Shown here piece after piece: positions 52,566 to 64,000 of a DNA stretch of 64,000 nucleotides. Source of the stretch: Mycteria americana (taxonomy: Eukaryota; Chordata; Aves; Ciconiiformes; Ciconiidae); the NCBI RefSeq assembly GCF_035582795.1, contig NC_134372.1:34280316-34344315 (forward strand), in the 5' to 3' direction. Below the pieces are notes generated by a model that searched no databases, had not been told where the DNA came from, and was given only the letters and a program-made list of their open reading frames with translations. The translations under genes and the position numbers were made by a program. Position 1 is the stretch's first letter. Each line of letters starts with the position of its first letter.

Positions 52566-54229
52566 GAAAAGCCTTGCCCGTTCCGCGCCCGCGCAGCGAG
52601 CCCCTCCGCGCCGCTTGCTAGCGTGCGTCAGTCCGGGTTAAGCCCTGCGCGGGCAGCGCTTCCCACGGGCGCACCTCGGGGCGCGGAGCAGCGCGGCGGG
52701 GCCGTCCGGAGGCCCCCGGGGAGGGAAAAGCAGGACAGCATTCCTCGCTTTGGAAGTAAAGCCGCCACCGCACCGAAGCCCCCGTGGCGTTCGGCCGCCC
52801 TGCCGGGCCGGCGAGCCATTGCCGGTGCCCCGGGGGGGCGGCCCGGCCCCGGAGCCTGCTCCTGCTCCTGCTCCCGCCCCGGCTCCCCGGAGGAGCGGGC
52901 GGGCCCTGCTGCCTCCCCGCCCCGGCTCCGCCGGGACCTTCCCCGGCCGCGGCGTCTGGAAGCGAAGGGCAGTTATGTCCGAGCAGCCGCGGGGGCGGGG
53001 GGGGGGGGTTGCTGCCGGCTGATTTACTTCAGCAGGCGGACTATGTCTAAACAAAAAAAAAAATCCCTTTTCACCATCCCCGTTCCCCACCGCGGTCAGA
53101 GGAGCGGGGGCCAGCCCTGAGAGGGAAAGGCCGCGAAGAAGCCTTCGGACCTGGCTGGAGGGCGCGGCGGGCAGCCGTCAACGCTGTGCCTTCCGGGGGC
53201 TGCCGGGGGTAGCGGGGCTGGGCCGTGCCGTGCCCCGGGGCGCAGAGGGAGCGCTCCGGGGCCAGCGCTGCCCCGACGAGGCGGGCAGGGCGGCCCCGGG
53301 CCGGCCGGTCGCACCCGTACTTGCAGCCATCTCCACGCGCAGTGGGTGCTTTCGCCCCGTGTTTAAGGCAGGGAAATGTAAAACGAGCGTTTCGTTTTAG
53401 CGGGCGCCTTGTGTCGCAGCGCGGCCTCCGCGGGCAGCGCTTGGAGCTCGCCCCAGAGCCCGTTTCCCTGGCGGGGCACGGGGCTGCCGCTGCCACCCCC
53501 CGGCGCCTCGGGCGGGGGCGGGCGGTGCTCCCCTGCCGGTGCGAGGCCCGCCGCCAGCCTCACACCTGTGCGGGCGGGCGAGCCGGGCGAGGCGACGCCA
53601 TCTTCCTGATGGTGCGATGCCGGGCCTTGCGACCCGCAGTGCCCCGGGCGTTTTCCAGGAGGAGAACGGGCTCTGGGGGGGCGACCAAGCCGAAGGAAAC
53701 CGGACCCGCGTGCAAACGGCCGCTTGCGCGGTGCGGGTAAGCGCGCCGGGGCCGGCTCTGCCCGCCTGCCCTCAGACGGGCTCGCCCGGCTGCTGAGCGT
53801 GCCCCGCAGGCCGCAGCGGCCATTTTGAGCGGCGGAGCCGGCCGCGGCGTCCGGGCGGGCAGGTGGGTCCGGCTCTGGGCACCGCCAGCCCGGCTGCGCG
53901 GAGGCAGGGGCGGACGAGGGACCGGCGGGTCCCCGCCGCACCCGGAGAGCAGCGGGCGGGAGCCACTAACGGCGGCGGCGCGCGCCCTCTCAGCCGGCAG
54001 GGCGCCGGGCCGGGGGCGCCCGGGCCTGGCAGCCTGTCCCTCCCGCAGCGGGGGGCCCCGGCCCGCCGGCTCCTGCCCGGCTCCCCTCGCTCCCCGCCAC
54101 CGAGGGGTCCCTCGCGGGGAGGCCGCGTTCCCTCAGGGCTCCGGCGGCCTCGTTCCCAGCCCCTGAAGCCGTGGTACTGCTGAGGCTGTACCCCGGCACG
54201 GGTCCATGCTTCTCCCAGACGTGAGCAGC

Positions 54230-54660
54230 TACTGCTCTTTACCCGGCTTTAATGTGTTTTTCAGTTGATGTAAGTAATGTCTGATTGAATTTATTGCTGA
54301 TTAGCGTTGAGCATCAGTTTACACAACAAGAAATTATGTTTCATTCAGTTCATTAGCATGACTAGTGTTTGGTTTATGAGCGTATCACTAATGGTAATGA
54401 CCAGAGTTGATTGATTTCTAATGTGAATATAATTACACAATGTAGGGGAATTAAAGGAAAAAAATCCACATTTTTAATTGTTAGGGTTTTAGGGACTGCA
54501 TGTGGGGGCGAGGGGGGGGAAAGGGAGAAACAAACCAACTTGTTTCCGCAAAAATGATGCAAATGTAAAGATTAATAACTCCAGCAGGAGATGGCGAGTT
54601 TGGTCCAAAAGAAGAGAAAGTCAAATGCAGTTAACTCTGGGAAGAGTTAATGCACACTCC
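54230..54660. promoter_or_regulatory. AT-rich motif cluster at the edge of the CpG domain (candidate enhancer)
   Basis: Directly beyond the CpG domain the sequence becomes AT-rich and dense in homeodomain-like cores (CTGATTAGCG, TCATTAGCATG, CACTAATGGTAATG, TATAATTACAC). It also has a perfect POU octamer ATGCAAAT at 54557-54564. No open frame of note is present. I infer a neural enhancer-type element. Confidence 0.4.
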
Positions 54661-54698
54661 ACATTGCAAAACATAATTTCCCCTCTTCTACCCCCCAG

Positions 54699-55055
54699 GT
54701 ACAGCTCGAAGCCCAATAAGTTCGCTTGGAAGAGGCCGTTCCCGAGGAGCCAAGCAGAGGCAGGGCTTCGTGCATGGCCGGGCAGCCGGCTCCCTCCAGC
54801 CCCGCCGGCGGCTGCGCGGCGGCAGGCTCGGCTCGGAGGCAGAGCCGCTGCCGAGCGGAGGGGAGAGCTGCGCCTTCCTCCGGGGTCAGAGGGAGCAGCT
54901 TACTCAGCTGCAGGATCTTGGACGGCAGCGGCAGTACCGCCCCTGGCAGGGAGCGCCTTGCCCGCCCCGCTGCCCTGATCCTTTCTGGGAGGGGGAGACG
55001 GAGACCAGCGAGTGCTGGAGAGCCCTGGCTGGAGCAGGGTGAAGGGCTGCAACAG
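54699..55055 (+). ncRNA. Splice-site-bounded segment, possible lncRNA exon
   Basis: The segment is preceded by a strong pyrimidine tract and acceptor (CCCTCTTCTACCCCCCAG|, AG at 54697-54698) and ends at a near-consensus donor CAACAG|GTAAGG (GT at 55056-55057). A possible upstream donor CGG|GTAAGC lies at 53736/53737 in the CpG domain, which would make a 962-nt intron. The frames that stay open here look compositional rather than coding, so if transcribed it is more likely non-coding. Both splice sites could be fortuitous. Confidence 0.25.
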
Positions 55056-58000
55056 GTAAGGGGAGCGGAGCGGGACTGCGTGGGCCAGCCACCAGGTGGG
55101 ATTTTAGAGGCAGGCAGGCAGGGAGGGGAAAGTACTGTGAGGACTGGGGGAGAGCAAGTTGGAATCAGCTTGTGCACCTCAGCTGTGCCCCATCTATGCT
55201 CTGTGTCCCTGAGGGTGACCTCTGGGACTGTCCTTTCCACTTAAATGGAAAGGTGGTCTGGGAGGGGTGTGATCAGAGTGTTTCTTCTGGAAGCACCTAC
55301 AGTGGCACATGCAGGGGGAAAGGGATAATGCTCAGGTTCTGTGGGAGTCCTTGTAGTGCAGAAATCCCAGGGAGAGGGAGCTTGCAGAACTGATTTTCTT
55401 GTCTCCCCTCGGGCAGGGTCAGTGGGGGAAGCATGGAGTATAATCTGCCAGCTAAGAGTTGCCAAAAGGCCTCTCTTGTTGCTTGCCCAGAAAGAAAAGA
55501 GGCCTTGTGTTTTTGTGGAGAGTGAACCAAGCTGTATGCCTTCCTGTGGAAGAAGAGGGCTCAGGCAAGGCTAGCAGTATTCAGTCCCTGTGTCTTGGGG
55601 CATTGCTCCTCTCTGTGCTCTCAACACTCTCGCTGGAAACCCAGCGTGGACTTGAGGCTGCGTTGCCTGCACTGGGGATATCTGAATTAGGTGCATTTCC
55701 CCCACCTTCCACTGGAACCTCCAGGCTTCCTAGGATACAGGGCAATGGGGTGCCTCTGCCCCAGTGATCCTGGGTCAGTAGCAGTGCTGATCCCAGTCTA
55801 AACAGCTGTGCACACGTGGGTGCAGAGCTTTCTCCCTCTCCCCCATGGCAAGTTTGAGCCTTCTGTTGGACAAGTGAGGAAGATGATGCCATTTGCATTT
55901 CTGCAGCTTTATACCTGTGTTGGTGGGGAGATCTGGTAGTGAGCCATTTTATGTTTCACCAGTTGCATTTAGTTTCTTACAGTATGGGATTCCTAAAATG
56001 AAACAGTTGCTGTTCTTAACTCAGGACATGTCTGGGATGCTGAAAAGTCCTGTTTGGGGAATTTTCCTTCCGGAGGGGGTTGTGGAGCTATTGGAGAATG
56101 GTCCCAGCATTGCACAGGCATCTAGAAACTTGCAAAAAGATTCCAAAGGGTCTCCTGCCATTTGTGCCTAGATCACTAACAAAAATGGGTTCAGTGTCAT
56201 GAGTCTTCCTTGCAGAATGCTGCTCCTAGCACTCTTGTTATTAGTGACCTTTTAATTTTTATTCTGCCGCAGTGTAGCAGGTCATACATATTTTGATCTT
56301 ATCCTCATAGCTTCTCTTGTGTGCCTCCCAGCTGTATTTTGGCGAGTAACTCTAGTTGGGGGAGACTGTGAAATTCTGCGAAGCTATCAGAAGAAAGAAG
56401 ACCCGAGGAAGAGAGTTTGGAAGAGTTTGAGAAAAATGAAGACATAAGATGTGAATAATTGTCATTCATATTCATAATTTATGTTGTGTACAGTATGTTA
56501 GAAGAAATATCAGTGCATCAACTTCAGTTTTATTTCCAATCAGAAGTGTTGAAAATTTCTTGCCAGAGACATCCAGCAGTAGTGCTGTTTTTATTTTTTT
56601 TTCTCTATATAACACTCATTCAAGGACTAGAGGATGACAGGAGGACTCCTACTTTATTTGCAATTAATAGTCATCCAGCTTATAGTGGAAATTATAATTT
56701 CATTGTTGCAATTCATGCTAATAAATGATAATGTGCTTTTGATATTTTGGGCTGCAGGGTCATTCAAGTCAGGGCCATCCTCCTTGAGCTACTTCTATAC
56801 TGACAGTGTTTCCCAATTTTGTCAGTAGTAAATAACCCTTTTTAAAAGATAAATATTGTAGTGAAAATGAACATAATCCTGAACTTTATATGTTAATAAA
56901 AACCCCATGCCACTAATTGTATGATAGTTGTTTTTGGTGTTGCTGTCACCAAAGCAGTTCTATATTTCTCTTTCTGTTACCAAATAAAAATGCTGAGTCT
57001 TTAAAAAAATTTAACATGTCATATTGCTCACTGTAACAGTTCTTTCCTTCAAAATTTCATGTAAAACACTGCAGGGTATTGGTCCGACTGCCTGATCTGC
57101 TGACTTCAATGGAAATAAATACCATTTCCATTGAAAGAATGGAGAAGCATTTTGTTCTTTCCCATGCATGTGGTACTATTGCTGATTTCATAATTGTTAA
57201 TATCTGGTCTACAGGACTTGAAATTTCATGGGTCAGTTCTCCTTCGTACTTTGATTCTCCCTAAATTCTTGGGCATATGTTGAGTCGTGTTTTAAAATTA
57301 TTGATTGGCATGGATCCATAACTCCCTTATGAATGTTTTTATAATTTCTTTACCTGGTTTTGTATTTCCCAGCTGTCAACAAAGCTGAATTTCCCTATGA
57401 TTCTGTTGGTTGAGGTGTGGGAAAAGAGAACCTTCTGATGTCTCTCTTTTTAATCTAGTTTTATTGTTCCTTTGTTGTCTCCTTTCTGAGTGATTAATCT
57501 CACTATTTTAGTCTTCGAAGAGCCTTTCCAAAGGCTCGATTGTCTTACAACCCAGAGGATTGCAGCATCTAGTTTTGAAACGCCTCCTTTGAAATTGCAG
57601 GACCAGTTCTATCCAGAGTGGTGAGATGAGGCTCAGCAGTTATTATATACATAACAGAAATACTAATTCAGGTAGCCATGCAGTTTGTCATGTGGCCAAC
57701 CTCTTGCAGTGATGTATTGAGCAGAGATCTTCGCTGAGTTTCCTGCAATATTCCCAGGTCTCTATTGTGGCTTGATTAAGCTAATTGAGAGCCCTGCTAG
57801 TATATTCACCACCATTAATATACATAAACTTACCAGCTTTGCATTTAGTTTATCATGTACATGAAAAATTGCACATCTCTGACCAAACTGAGAATGAAAT
57901 TGTTTTCCCAGACTGAGCTAAGACATTAGTGAGTCTTGAAGCACTGGTTTAATGTAACATTTTGACCTGTGAAAGTCATATTTATTTTCCTAGTATACGT

Positions 58001-59279
58001 AGTGGAAAGACTTCATTGACTAGAAAGGACTTTGGAACAGATACATTGAGGGAAAAATCAACTTCTCTCCATAATGGGAAGAGGAGGATCTTTCATTATT
58101 AAAGTAGAGGTGCCAGGGCTCAGTTTTCAAGATATGGTTTTAAAGTCCAGTGGGTCGTTAAATGAGAATTTTCTGCTGATGTAAATTTGCATAGCTGTGT
58201 TGCGGTGCAAATTCTTGCAACTTATTTTGCCCATGGGATCTTATGGCAGAAAAGGAAGCCAGGAAACAGTGTTGTTACAGAAATACACCCTAGTCCTGTT
58301 ACCTCAGTTGTTGCATGCAGCAGATACACTTGCACGAGACAAGGATTATTTGGATAACTACAACTTTGTGAGAAACACATCCATATTTCTTCTTCTCCTG
58401 TTTTATTTTCATTTGTCCTGTGGCAAATGAACATAACTGAATTCTTTTGGCCATGTTTTCAAGATCATGTAAAACTTCTGGATAACTGTGGATGCATTTA
58501 ATAGTTTCAGTGGCAAACACATGGTAGAAGGATGCAGTTGTCAAAAAATTAAGATGTCTAGGGTCGTTTTTTGAAAATAACTGGAATGTCACAGGGTAAA
58601 AGCTGTCCAGTGTTATCTGGTGATGGTCATGTTAAGTTCCATCCATCTAGGGCTTTGGGTGCATAACCTGTTCTAGTCCTGTGAGAAACTTTTCCTACTT
58701 AAAATACTGTATTTTATTAAAGATGCAGAAAAAGAAGAAAAACAGTTAAAAGCATTGAAACATAGCATATCAAGTTAGGTATTTGTTTGAATAACATCCA
58801 TTATTATTTTCTCTTGAAATGGTAGATGGTTTTCTAAAGAAACCCCCTCCCCTCTGTCTACCAGCAGTCTTTTAGATGGTACTGAAGACTTGGATACTTG
58901 TCCTGTGTGAGAAAGGAAATAGTTGAATTGGTCTGGAGCTGTTTTAAGACAAAACAAGTGAAGTGCATACAAAAATGTGGAGAACACAGTATCAAGGACA
59001 GAAATACAATTTTTGTTTCTGATGCATTTTTGTGTCTTTTTATGGCTGAGATGGTCATAGTATAAGGTAGTATTGGCTCCTCTCAAACCAGGCCAGCTGA
59101 TGCTCGGGTTCTCTAGGCCAACTAGTCAATACTCATAGGTCTGGTCATGACTGCTTTATGCTAATAACAGTGGTAATGCAGCCAAATCCCTTTGGTTATG
59201 CTTCAGCAGCTGGGAGGATAAATGAGTCCTGTATAACCATAGATCAACTGCAGAATTATAATTTTAGTTTAGTGTTTAA
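55056..59279. other. Intergenic DNA downstream of the CpG domain
   Basis: No coding gene is recognised. The first kilobase is moderately GC-rich; the rest is AT-rich. A GAGCCTTT/AAAGGCTC hairpin (57520-57527/57530-57537) and a motif-rich stretch with GATTAAGCTAATTGAG and CACCATTAATATAC (57770-57850) are the only notable points. Confidence 0.6.
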
Positions 59280-59284
59280 GCACG
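59280..59284 (+). repeat. Target-site duplication, left copy (GCACG)
   Basis: This is the five-base flank of the solo LTR, paired with GCATG at 59873-59877. The single difference is C to T within a CpG, which fits deamination of a methylated CpG after insertion. Confidence 0.65.
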
Positions 59285-59872
59285 TGTCGTGGTTTAACTC
59301 CAGCCGGCAACTAAGCACCACACAGCCGCTTACTCGCTCCCCCGCGGTGGGATGGGGGAGAGAATAGGAAGAGTAAAAGTGAGAAAAGTCGTGGATTGAG
59401 ATAAAGACAGTTTAATAGGTAAAGCGAAAGCCGTGCACGCAAGCAAAGCAAAACAAGGAATTCATTCACTCCTTCCCATCGGCAGGCGAGTGTTCAGCCA
59501 TCTCCAGGAAAGCAGGGCTCCAGCACACGTAACAGTTACTTGGGAAGGCAAATGCCATCACTTTGAATGACCCCCCCTTCCTTCTTCTTCCCCAGCTTTA
59601 TATACTGAGCATGACGCCATATGGTATGGAATAGCCCTTTGGGCAGTTGGGGTCAGCTGTCCCGGCTGTGTCCCCTCCCAGCTTCTTGTACACCTGGCAG
59701 AACATGGGAAGCTGATTAGTTGGATGGGAAACATCTAACTAATCAGCTAGATGTTTAGCAACAACTAAAACATCTCTGTATTATCAACACTGTTTTCCGC
59801 ACAAATCCAAAACATAGCCCCATACTAGCTACTATAAAGAAAATTAACTATATCCCAGCCAAAACCAGCACA
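59285..59872 (-). mobile_element. Solo LTR of an avian endogenous retrovirus (ERV-L-like type)
   Basis: The element begins TGTCGTGGTTTAAC and ends ACCAGCACA, with TG...CA termini. On the minus strand it carries a TATA box TATATAAA (plus 59597-59604) and, about 180 nt downstream, an ATTAAA poly(A) signal (plus 59411-59416), which sets its orientation. The 5-bp flanks GCACG (59280-59284) and GCATG (59873-59877) differ by one CpG-to-TpG change, as expected of an old target-site duplication. No gag, pol or env sequence adjoins it, so it is a recombined solo LTR. I recall the family as frequent in songbirds and other Neoaves; the exact family name was not checked. Confidence 0.85.
59710..59756. 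repeat. Two overlapping inverted repeats inside the LTR
   Basis: A perfect 12-bp inverted repeat, AGCTGATTAGTT (59710-59721) with AACTAATCAGCT (59737-59748), overlaps a perfect 9-bp one, AAACATCTA (59729-59737) with TAGATGTTT (59748-59756). The two hairpins cannot form together. They lie in the U3 part of the element, where the copy seems shorter than the usual family member. Confidence 0.8.
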
Positions 59873-59877
59873 GCATG
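59873..59877 (+). repeat. Target-site duplication, right copy (GCATG)
   Basis: Right-hand partner of the GCACG at 59280-59284, directly after the terminal CA of the LTR. Four of five bases match. Confidence 0.65.
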
Positions 59878-62800
59878 TTTTTAATGTTCCCCTTACTGTA
59901 ATATGTTTTGAGCAAAGCTGGAAGATGTTGCAAATACGATGTTGGGGTGTTGTTTCTAAATTGGTATAATTAGGAGCTGGTCTGATTAGTGCTATTAACG
60001 TCAGGAAGTTCCAAAGAAGGGAGGGCTTTTTATTCAGGTTGGCTTCACATGTATTTTCGTAATTTGAAGTTGTGTGAATATATTTTATATTTTCTGAATA
60101 TATCTGTCACATACTGCCTTAATGGTGACAGCATATCATACTATGGTGTGTTTCTGTCTTACTGTATCTACACTAGTGTCTAATGAATACTTCTGCACAA
60201 AGGCTGTTGTACATAGTGCAGCGGAGTTCGTTCCTGTCTGAGTCAGATGCTTTTCACTCAGCCCTTTACCTCTGCAGTTTATGGAAATTTCCCTCCTGTT
60301 ACACTGTGGCCAGGTTGCAGCTAATCCTATGTCTATTCCTGGGGTCAGAGGAAGAATGCAAGACAGTTCTTTCTGCATCTGTGCAGCAGAAAAGCATTTT
60401 TGCAAGCAAAGGGACAGTTATGCGGTAGGAAGCACTAAGCACTTTAGAGCAAGCAAGGTAACGTCTGGCCACACGTGACCACTTGTAGGAGAGTTTTAAA
60501 CCATTTGCCGCTGCAGTTTACATCTTTGCCCACACCATTGGTAATGTGCTGTAGAAGTACAGTCCTTTATATCTGGAGACATTTTCTGTACATGCCTTCT
60601 GATGCAGTTGCTTATCTGCTGAGTTTCCTCTACCAGTTGTGCAGCTTTTCGGTTTTAACTGGTTTAGTCATCTTTCTTCTTATAAAGCCCAATACTTCAG
60701 CCTTGCCAATCAGGAGGAGACCCTCTTTGTGTTAACTCAGTTTGTGCCTGCCTCTCTGTATATCTACTTCCTGTCATCTCTGAGATTAACTTAAAATAAT
60801 TCTTTCCTTTAGTACCCCTTTCGAGTTTTCTCCACTACGTTTATAGGTTGTTCATGCTGTGCTTTTCCTTTTCTAACTTAATTCTTTTTCTTGTTTAGAA
60901 GAACCCTGTTGATACACAGTGTTAGGATCTCTGCTGGAAACCAGTAATATGTTAATTCTGGCTGAAGTATTGGCTACCCACATCTCTCATTGGTTCCTCA
61001 GGAAATGATGGAGATAGATACCAATATATATTGTTACTCTGTTGAGAAGCCTACAGTTTTGCAAAACACTTAAGAATGTGCTTGATGTGGAAAATACATT
61101 TATCCAGTTGAAAGCAACAAGGTGATTCATGTTCTTAAAAGTTAAAGCACTTAAGTGTAAGCTTATCAGCTATGTATGCCTTCACGCTGGATAACAGAAG
61201 AATGAGGGCTGTTTCATATTTAAACCAGCAGATAAAAGTGGCCTTTTAAAAATTGGAACATTCTTTTAGAAGGAATCACAAGCAACAGTCAGCTACTTTT
61301 AAGGTGGATCTTGACAAGATGGTAAATGTGTGTTCGTGAAGAAAAGGAGACAGATGCGGAGGTTTGTTCTGTGTTTGCATTTAAGCCCAAGTAAGCGAGT
61401 TTGTTTCTTTGACTAGTAAGTTAGTTTTGTTAACCGTTACTTTATTGACAGTCATTGGCATACTACTGTGCTGTTAAGTGCAGTAACAAAAACGGAGAAA
61501 AAAGGTTGCTCAGGCTTGTAAATTTATGCAATAGTTGAGCTATGGTTTCTGTTCCTGTTTTGCTGTACCAAGGAGGTAAATTGTACCTGTTTCTTTGGCT
61601 GGCATGGTTTACTTTATTATCCATACAGGATAGGACAAACGGCTCTTCCCTCTCCGAGTTACGCATGGCACAAGAGCCCAGAAGAATTACCTTGTTGGTA
61701 GCTCCTTAAATAAGCATCCATCCAGGTTCATGACTGAGCATGAAGTTTCTCATGGTTTAGAGTTTAATGTTACAAGGAAATAAAATACTTCTCACTAAAT
61801 AATAGTGAAAACACAGTAGGAGGTATTTTGTTCAGCGAATACAGGCTATTGTCCTACCCTTGTCCAGAAAGCAACATACATCAAACAGAAGATGTCTTCC
61901 TTACATTCTAGCTAAATCAATGTTATTTCTTCCAGAATGCTGCTGCTTCCATTCCTAGAGATAAAAAAACATAGCTCACTGTCAGTAGATAATTCCTCCT
62001 CTTGGGCTTTCTGTCCTTGACCAGTAGAAGTTTTTATTTTTCTTAGACAAGGAAGAGTTTCTTTATCCCTGGAAGATTAAATTGCCTTGCTGGCAAGTCT
62101 GGCTCACTGAAGAAACGGAGGAGGAAGAGCAGATAGGGAAGAAATAGAAAAGAAAATAATTTCAGGGTATCTTTATAGTCTCCTATTGTTAGGATGTCAG
62201 TTACTGTTGTATATCACCTATATCGCAAACTTGTCATACCTTGGGGTATTCTTTTTTTTTCTTCTCCAACTAGTAGAAGATTTATCAATTATCCATAGAA
62301 AATCTTTTTTATTGCTGGACTCATCTTTAAGGTATAGCCATGATGCTCAAAGGGATTTACTTTTTAACATCCAATTCAGAAGGACGAGTATTAAAAGATC
62401 ATAGTTTTTTTATCCAATTGTGCCTTCCATGGGAATAATTGCAGAAAATAGTGCCCTTTTCAACTTCTTTAGTTGGTACTGCTCTGTTTTAAATGCTGTT
62501 ACCTCACACTACAGAACTGCTAAGGATGGTAGATTAAGCAGTGTATTCTGTAACTGTGGGCTCTGATTTAACACTGTAATGCTCCTTTTGGTGAGTGCAG
62601 TGTGCATTCACTTACTGTAAACATGGGTTTTCCAAAATGGTGTATAGGAGTAGAAAGAAGGTTAATGAACTGAGGAAAAAAAAATTGCTTCTCTAATTGA
62701 CAGCAAGGTCTGCAGGGAGTCAGCCAGGCTGCATACAGGTGAGGGAAGCAGGCTGTGGTCTGTGATCCTGAACAGTGGTTAGTTATTGATGGCTGTATTA

Positions 62801-64000
62801 GGCATTCTGATTACTGAGAGACAGCTGCAGTGTGCTTAGCTCTTAGCAGTGTTTTTTTGCCTCCACAGCAATCAGACTTTCAGAGTACCAGGAAAGAAGG
62901 GATGCACTTATTTGCAAAATATGTCAACTTGCCAACTTTAGGTATGGATCTTCCCAGTGATGTGGGAACAAGAACTGACTTAACTTAGGTTCCTTGGAGC
63001 CTAGGTATTCATCCCACTGTTGGAAGGACAGTGCAGGTGCATTACTACACCCTGGTAGTGCTTGTGTGACCTTCTGAGAGCAGCTGCTGTCCCAGAGGTT
63101 TGCTTTCAAGCTTCAGCATTGACTGTGTCCAGAGAAAGTTTGTCAGAAGGACTCCCAGCTCTCACTGGGAACAGAAGACACAGGGTGGATAATGAATAGA
63201 GCTAAAAAGTGAGAGGTGTCTTCTAGTTCAGCTTTCCCTTGGTCAAGTTCTCCCTCCTTGATCTACCTAGTTCTTATGTGGAGTCAGTCCTCAGTTTCCT
63301 TTCGATTAGATCTCCATCCTACTTTTCTGTCCTTTCCAGTTTGTGGATTTTAATCCTCTCTCAATTCTATTTCACTTGTATTTCTTCTTTGCTTTCATGA
63401 CTCAGGACTTTTTTTCCTCTGTTCCTTCATGCTATGTCATTTCTTCTGGCTGGAACAGTGTCCTCCTTTTCTGAAAGGAAACATCAGTCCAGCAGGAGGA
63501 TTAAAGGAGATTTTAAAATAAATTCATAGGGAGTCTCAACCCCTTGCAAAAACTGGAAGAAAATGGCAGTGAGTTTCAATTATAGCGAGCTTTATTTCTG
63601 TACAGTATAATGTAATTAATAATGTTATCAATATCTATAAAAGCATAAAGAAAAGACAGCAGTAGGAGTTACAAAAAAACATAATAAAATCAAAAGCCTT
63701 ATAAAGGTATAAAACTAAGCTTCCAAATATGGTAGAAGAGGAGGAAGGGCCAGGGCCAGAACCACAAATTGCAGGCTATTCTGGAAAAAAACAGCTTTGG
63801 AAAGATCTAAAAGTGAAGCCGAAAGATGGAGGAAGCCCTGCAAACCAGCAAAAGAGAAGCCTATCTAAGCCAGTTCTAGCTGAATAGGCTAGGAACTGAA
63901 GAGGAAGGGAATGTTAAGCAATTTTGGTTTATTCTGTATGCAGAAAGAGAAAATAATCACAAACTTTCCTCTGGGTAAAGGGGATCAGAGAAGCACTGTC
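59878..64000. other. Intergenic DNA to the window end
   Basis: AT-rich sequence with no recognised gene, RNA or mobile element. Open frames are below 90 codons and show no domain. Simple A/T runs only. Confidence 0.6.

Larger units (their letters stand above)
50785..54190. promoter_or_regulatory. Long CpG-rich domain immediately downstream of CBLN1
   Basis: A GC-rich, CpG-dense domain starts about 50 bp after the CBLN1 poly(A) signal and extends to about 54.19 kb. It is interrupted by AT-rich blocks that still carry many CpGs (50960-51230, 51325-51385, 51820-51960, 52430-52560). No open frame in it looks like a real protein: the long frames are Arg/Pro/Ala/Gly-rich on all strands, as expected from composition. 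It could be the promoter of a non-coding transcript, a Polycomb-type CpG domain, or an enhancer cluster for CBLN1. Confidence 0.6.

Noticed and set aside
52485-53120. 211-codon open frame in the downstream CpG domain
   Set aside because: Same reason: Arg/Pro/Gly/Ala-rich, overlapping frames on both strands, ending in a poly-Lys artefact from an A-run.

Overview
The window looks like avian nuclear DNA: a gene-poor, intron-rich vertebrate landscape with one complete protein-coding gene, CBLN1 (cerebellin-1), on the + strand at 48013-50004. Evidence for a vertebrate is the three-exon CBLN1 gene, whose mature protein is almost identical to the mammalian one as I remember it. Evidence for a bird, probably Neoaves, is a solo retroviral LTR at 59285-59872 of a type I recall as common in songbird and other neoavian genomes. 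Sharp GC-rich islands set in an AT-rich desert also fit. Nothing bacterial, viral (as a complete genome) or plasmid-like is present.

Layout. 1-46.8 kb is a gene desert upstream of CBLN1. It has no convincing coding exon, no recognised CR1 LINE and only short simple repeats. It is broken by an orphan CpG island at 9.35-9.70 kb, a small GC/CpG patch at 39.11-39.26 kb, and several AT-rich stretches dense in homeodomain-type motifs (13.4-13.9, 27.5-27.7, 33.3-33.8 and 42.1-42.7 kb) that look like conserved regulatory elements. 46.85-49.0 kb is the CBLN1 promoter CpG island. 48.0-50.75 kb is CBLN1 itself, with introns of 207 and 1194 nt and a poly(A) signal at 50729. A second, much longer CpG-rich domain starts about 50 bp beyond that signal and runs to about 54.2 kb. 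It alternates GC-rich blocks with AT-rich, CpG-retaining blocks and is followed by a homeodomain/POU-motif-rich block (54.23-54.66 kb) and a splice-site-bounded segment (54699-55055) that could be a lncRNA exon. 55-64 kb is desert again, with the solo LTR.

How it works together (inference): CBLN1 is a secreted C1q-family synaptic organiser with restricted neuronal expression. A single developmental gene in a large repeat-poor desert with CpG islands and candidate enhancers on both sides is the usual architecture of such a gene. The points most worth a second look are the promoter architecture (inverted CpG-rich pentamer arrays around the core promoter, and a G-quadruplex-type repeat that encodes the signal peptide) and the unexplained downstream CpG domain. 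I found no protein-coding system here that I would call new.
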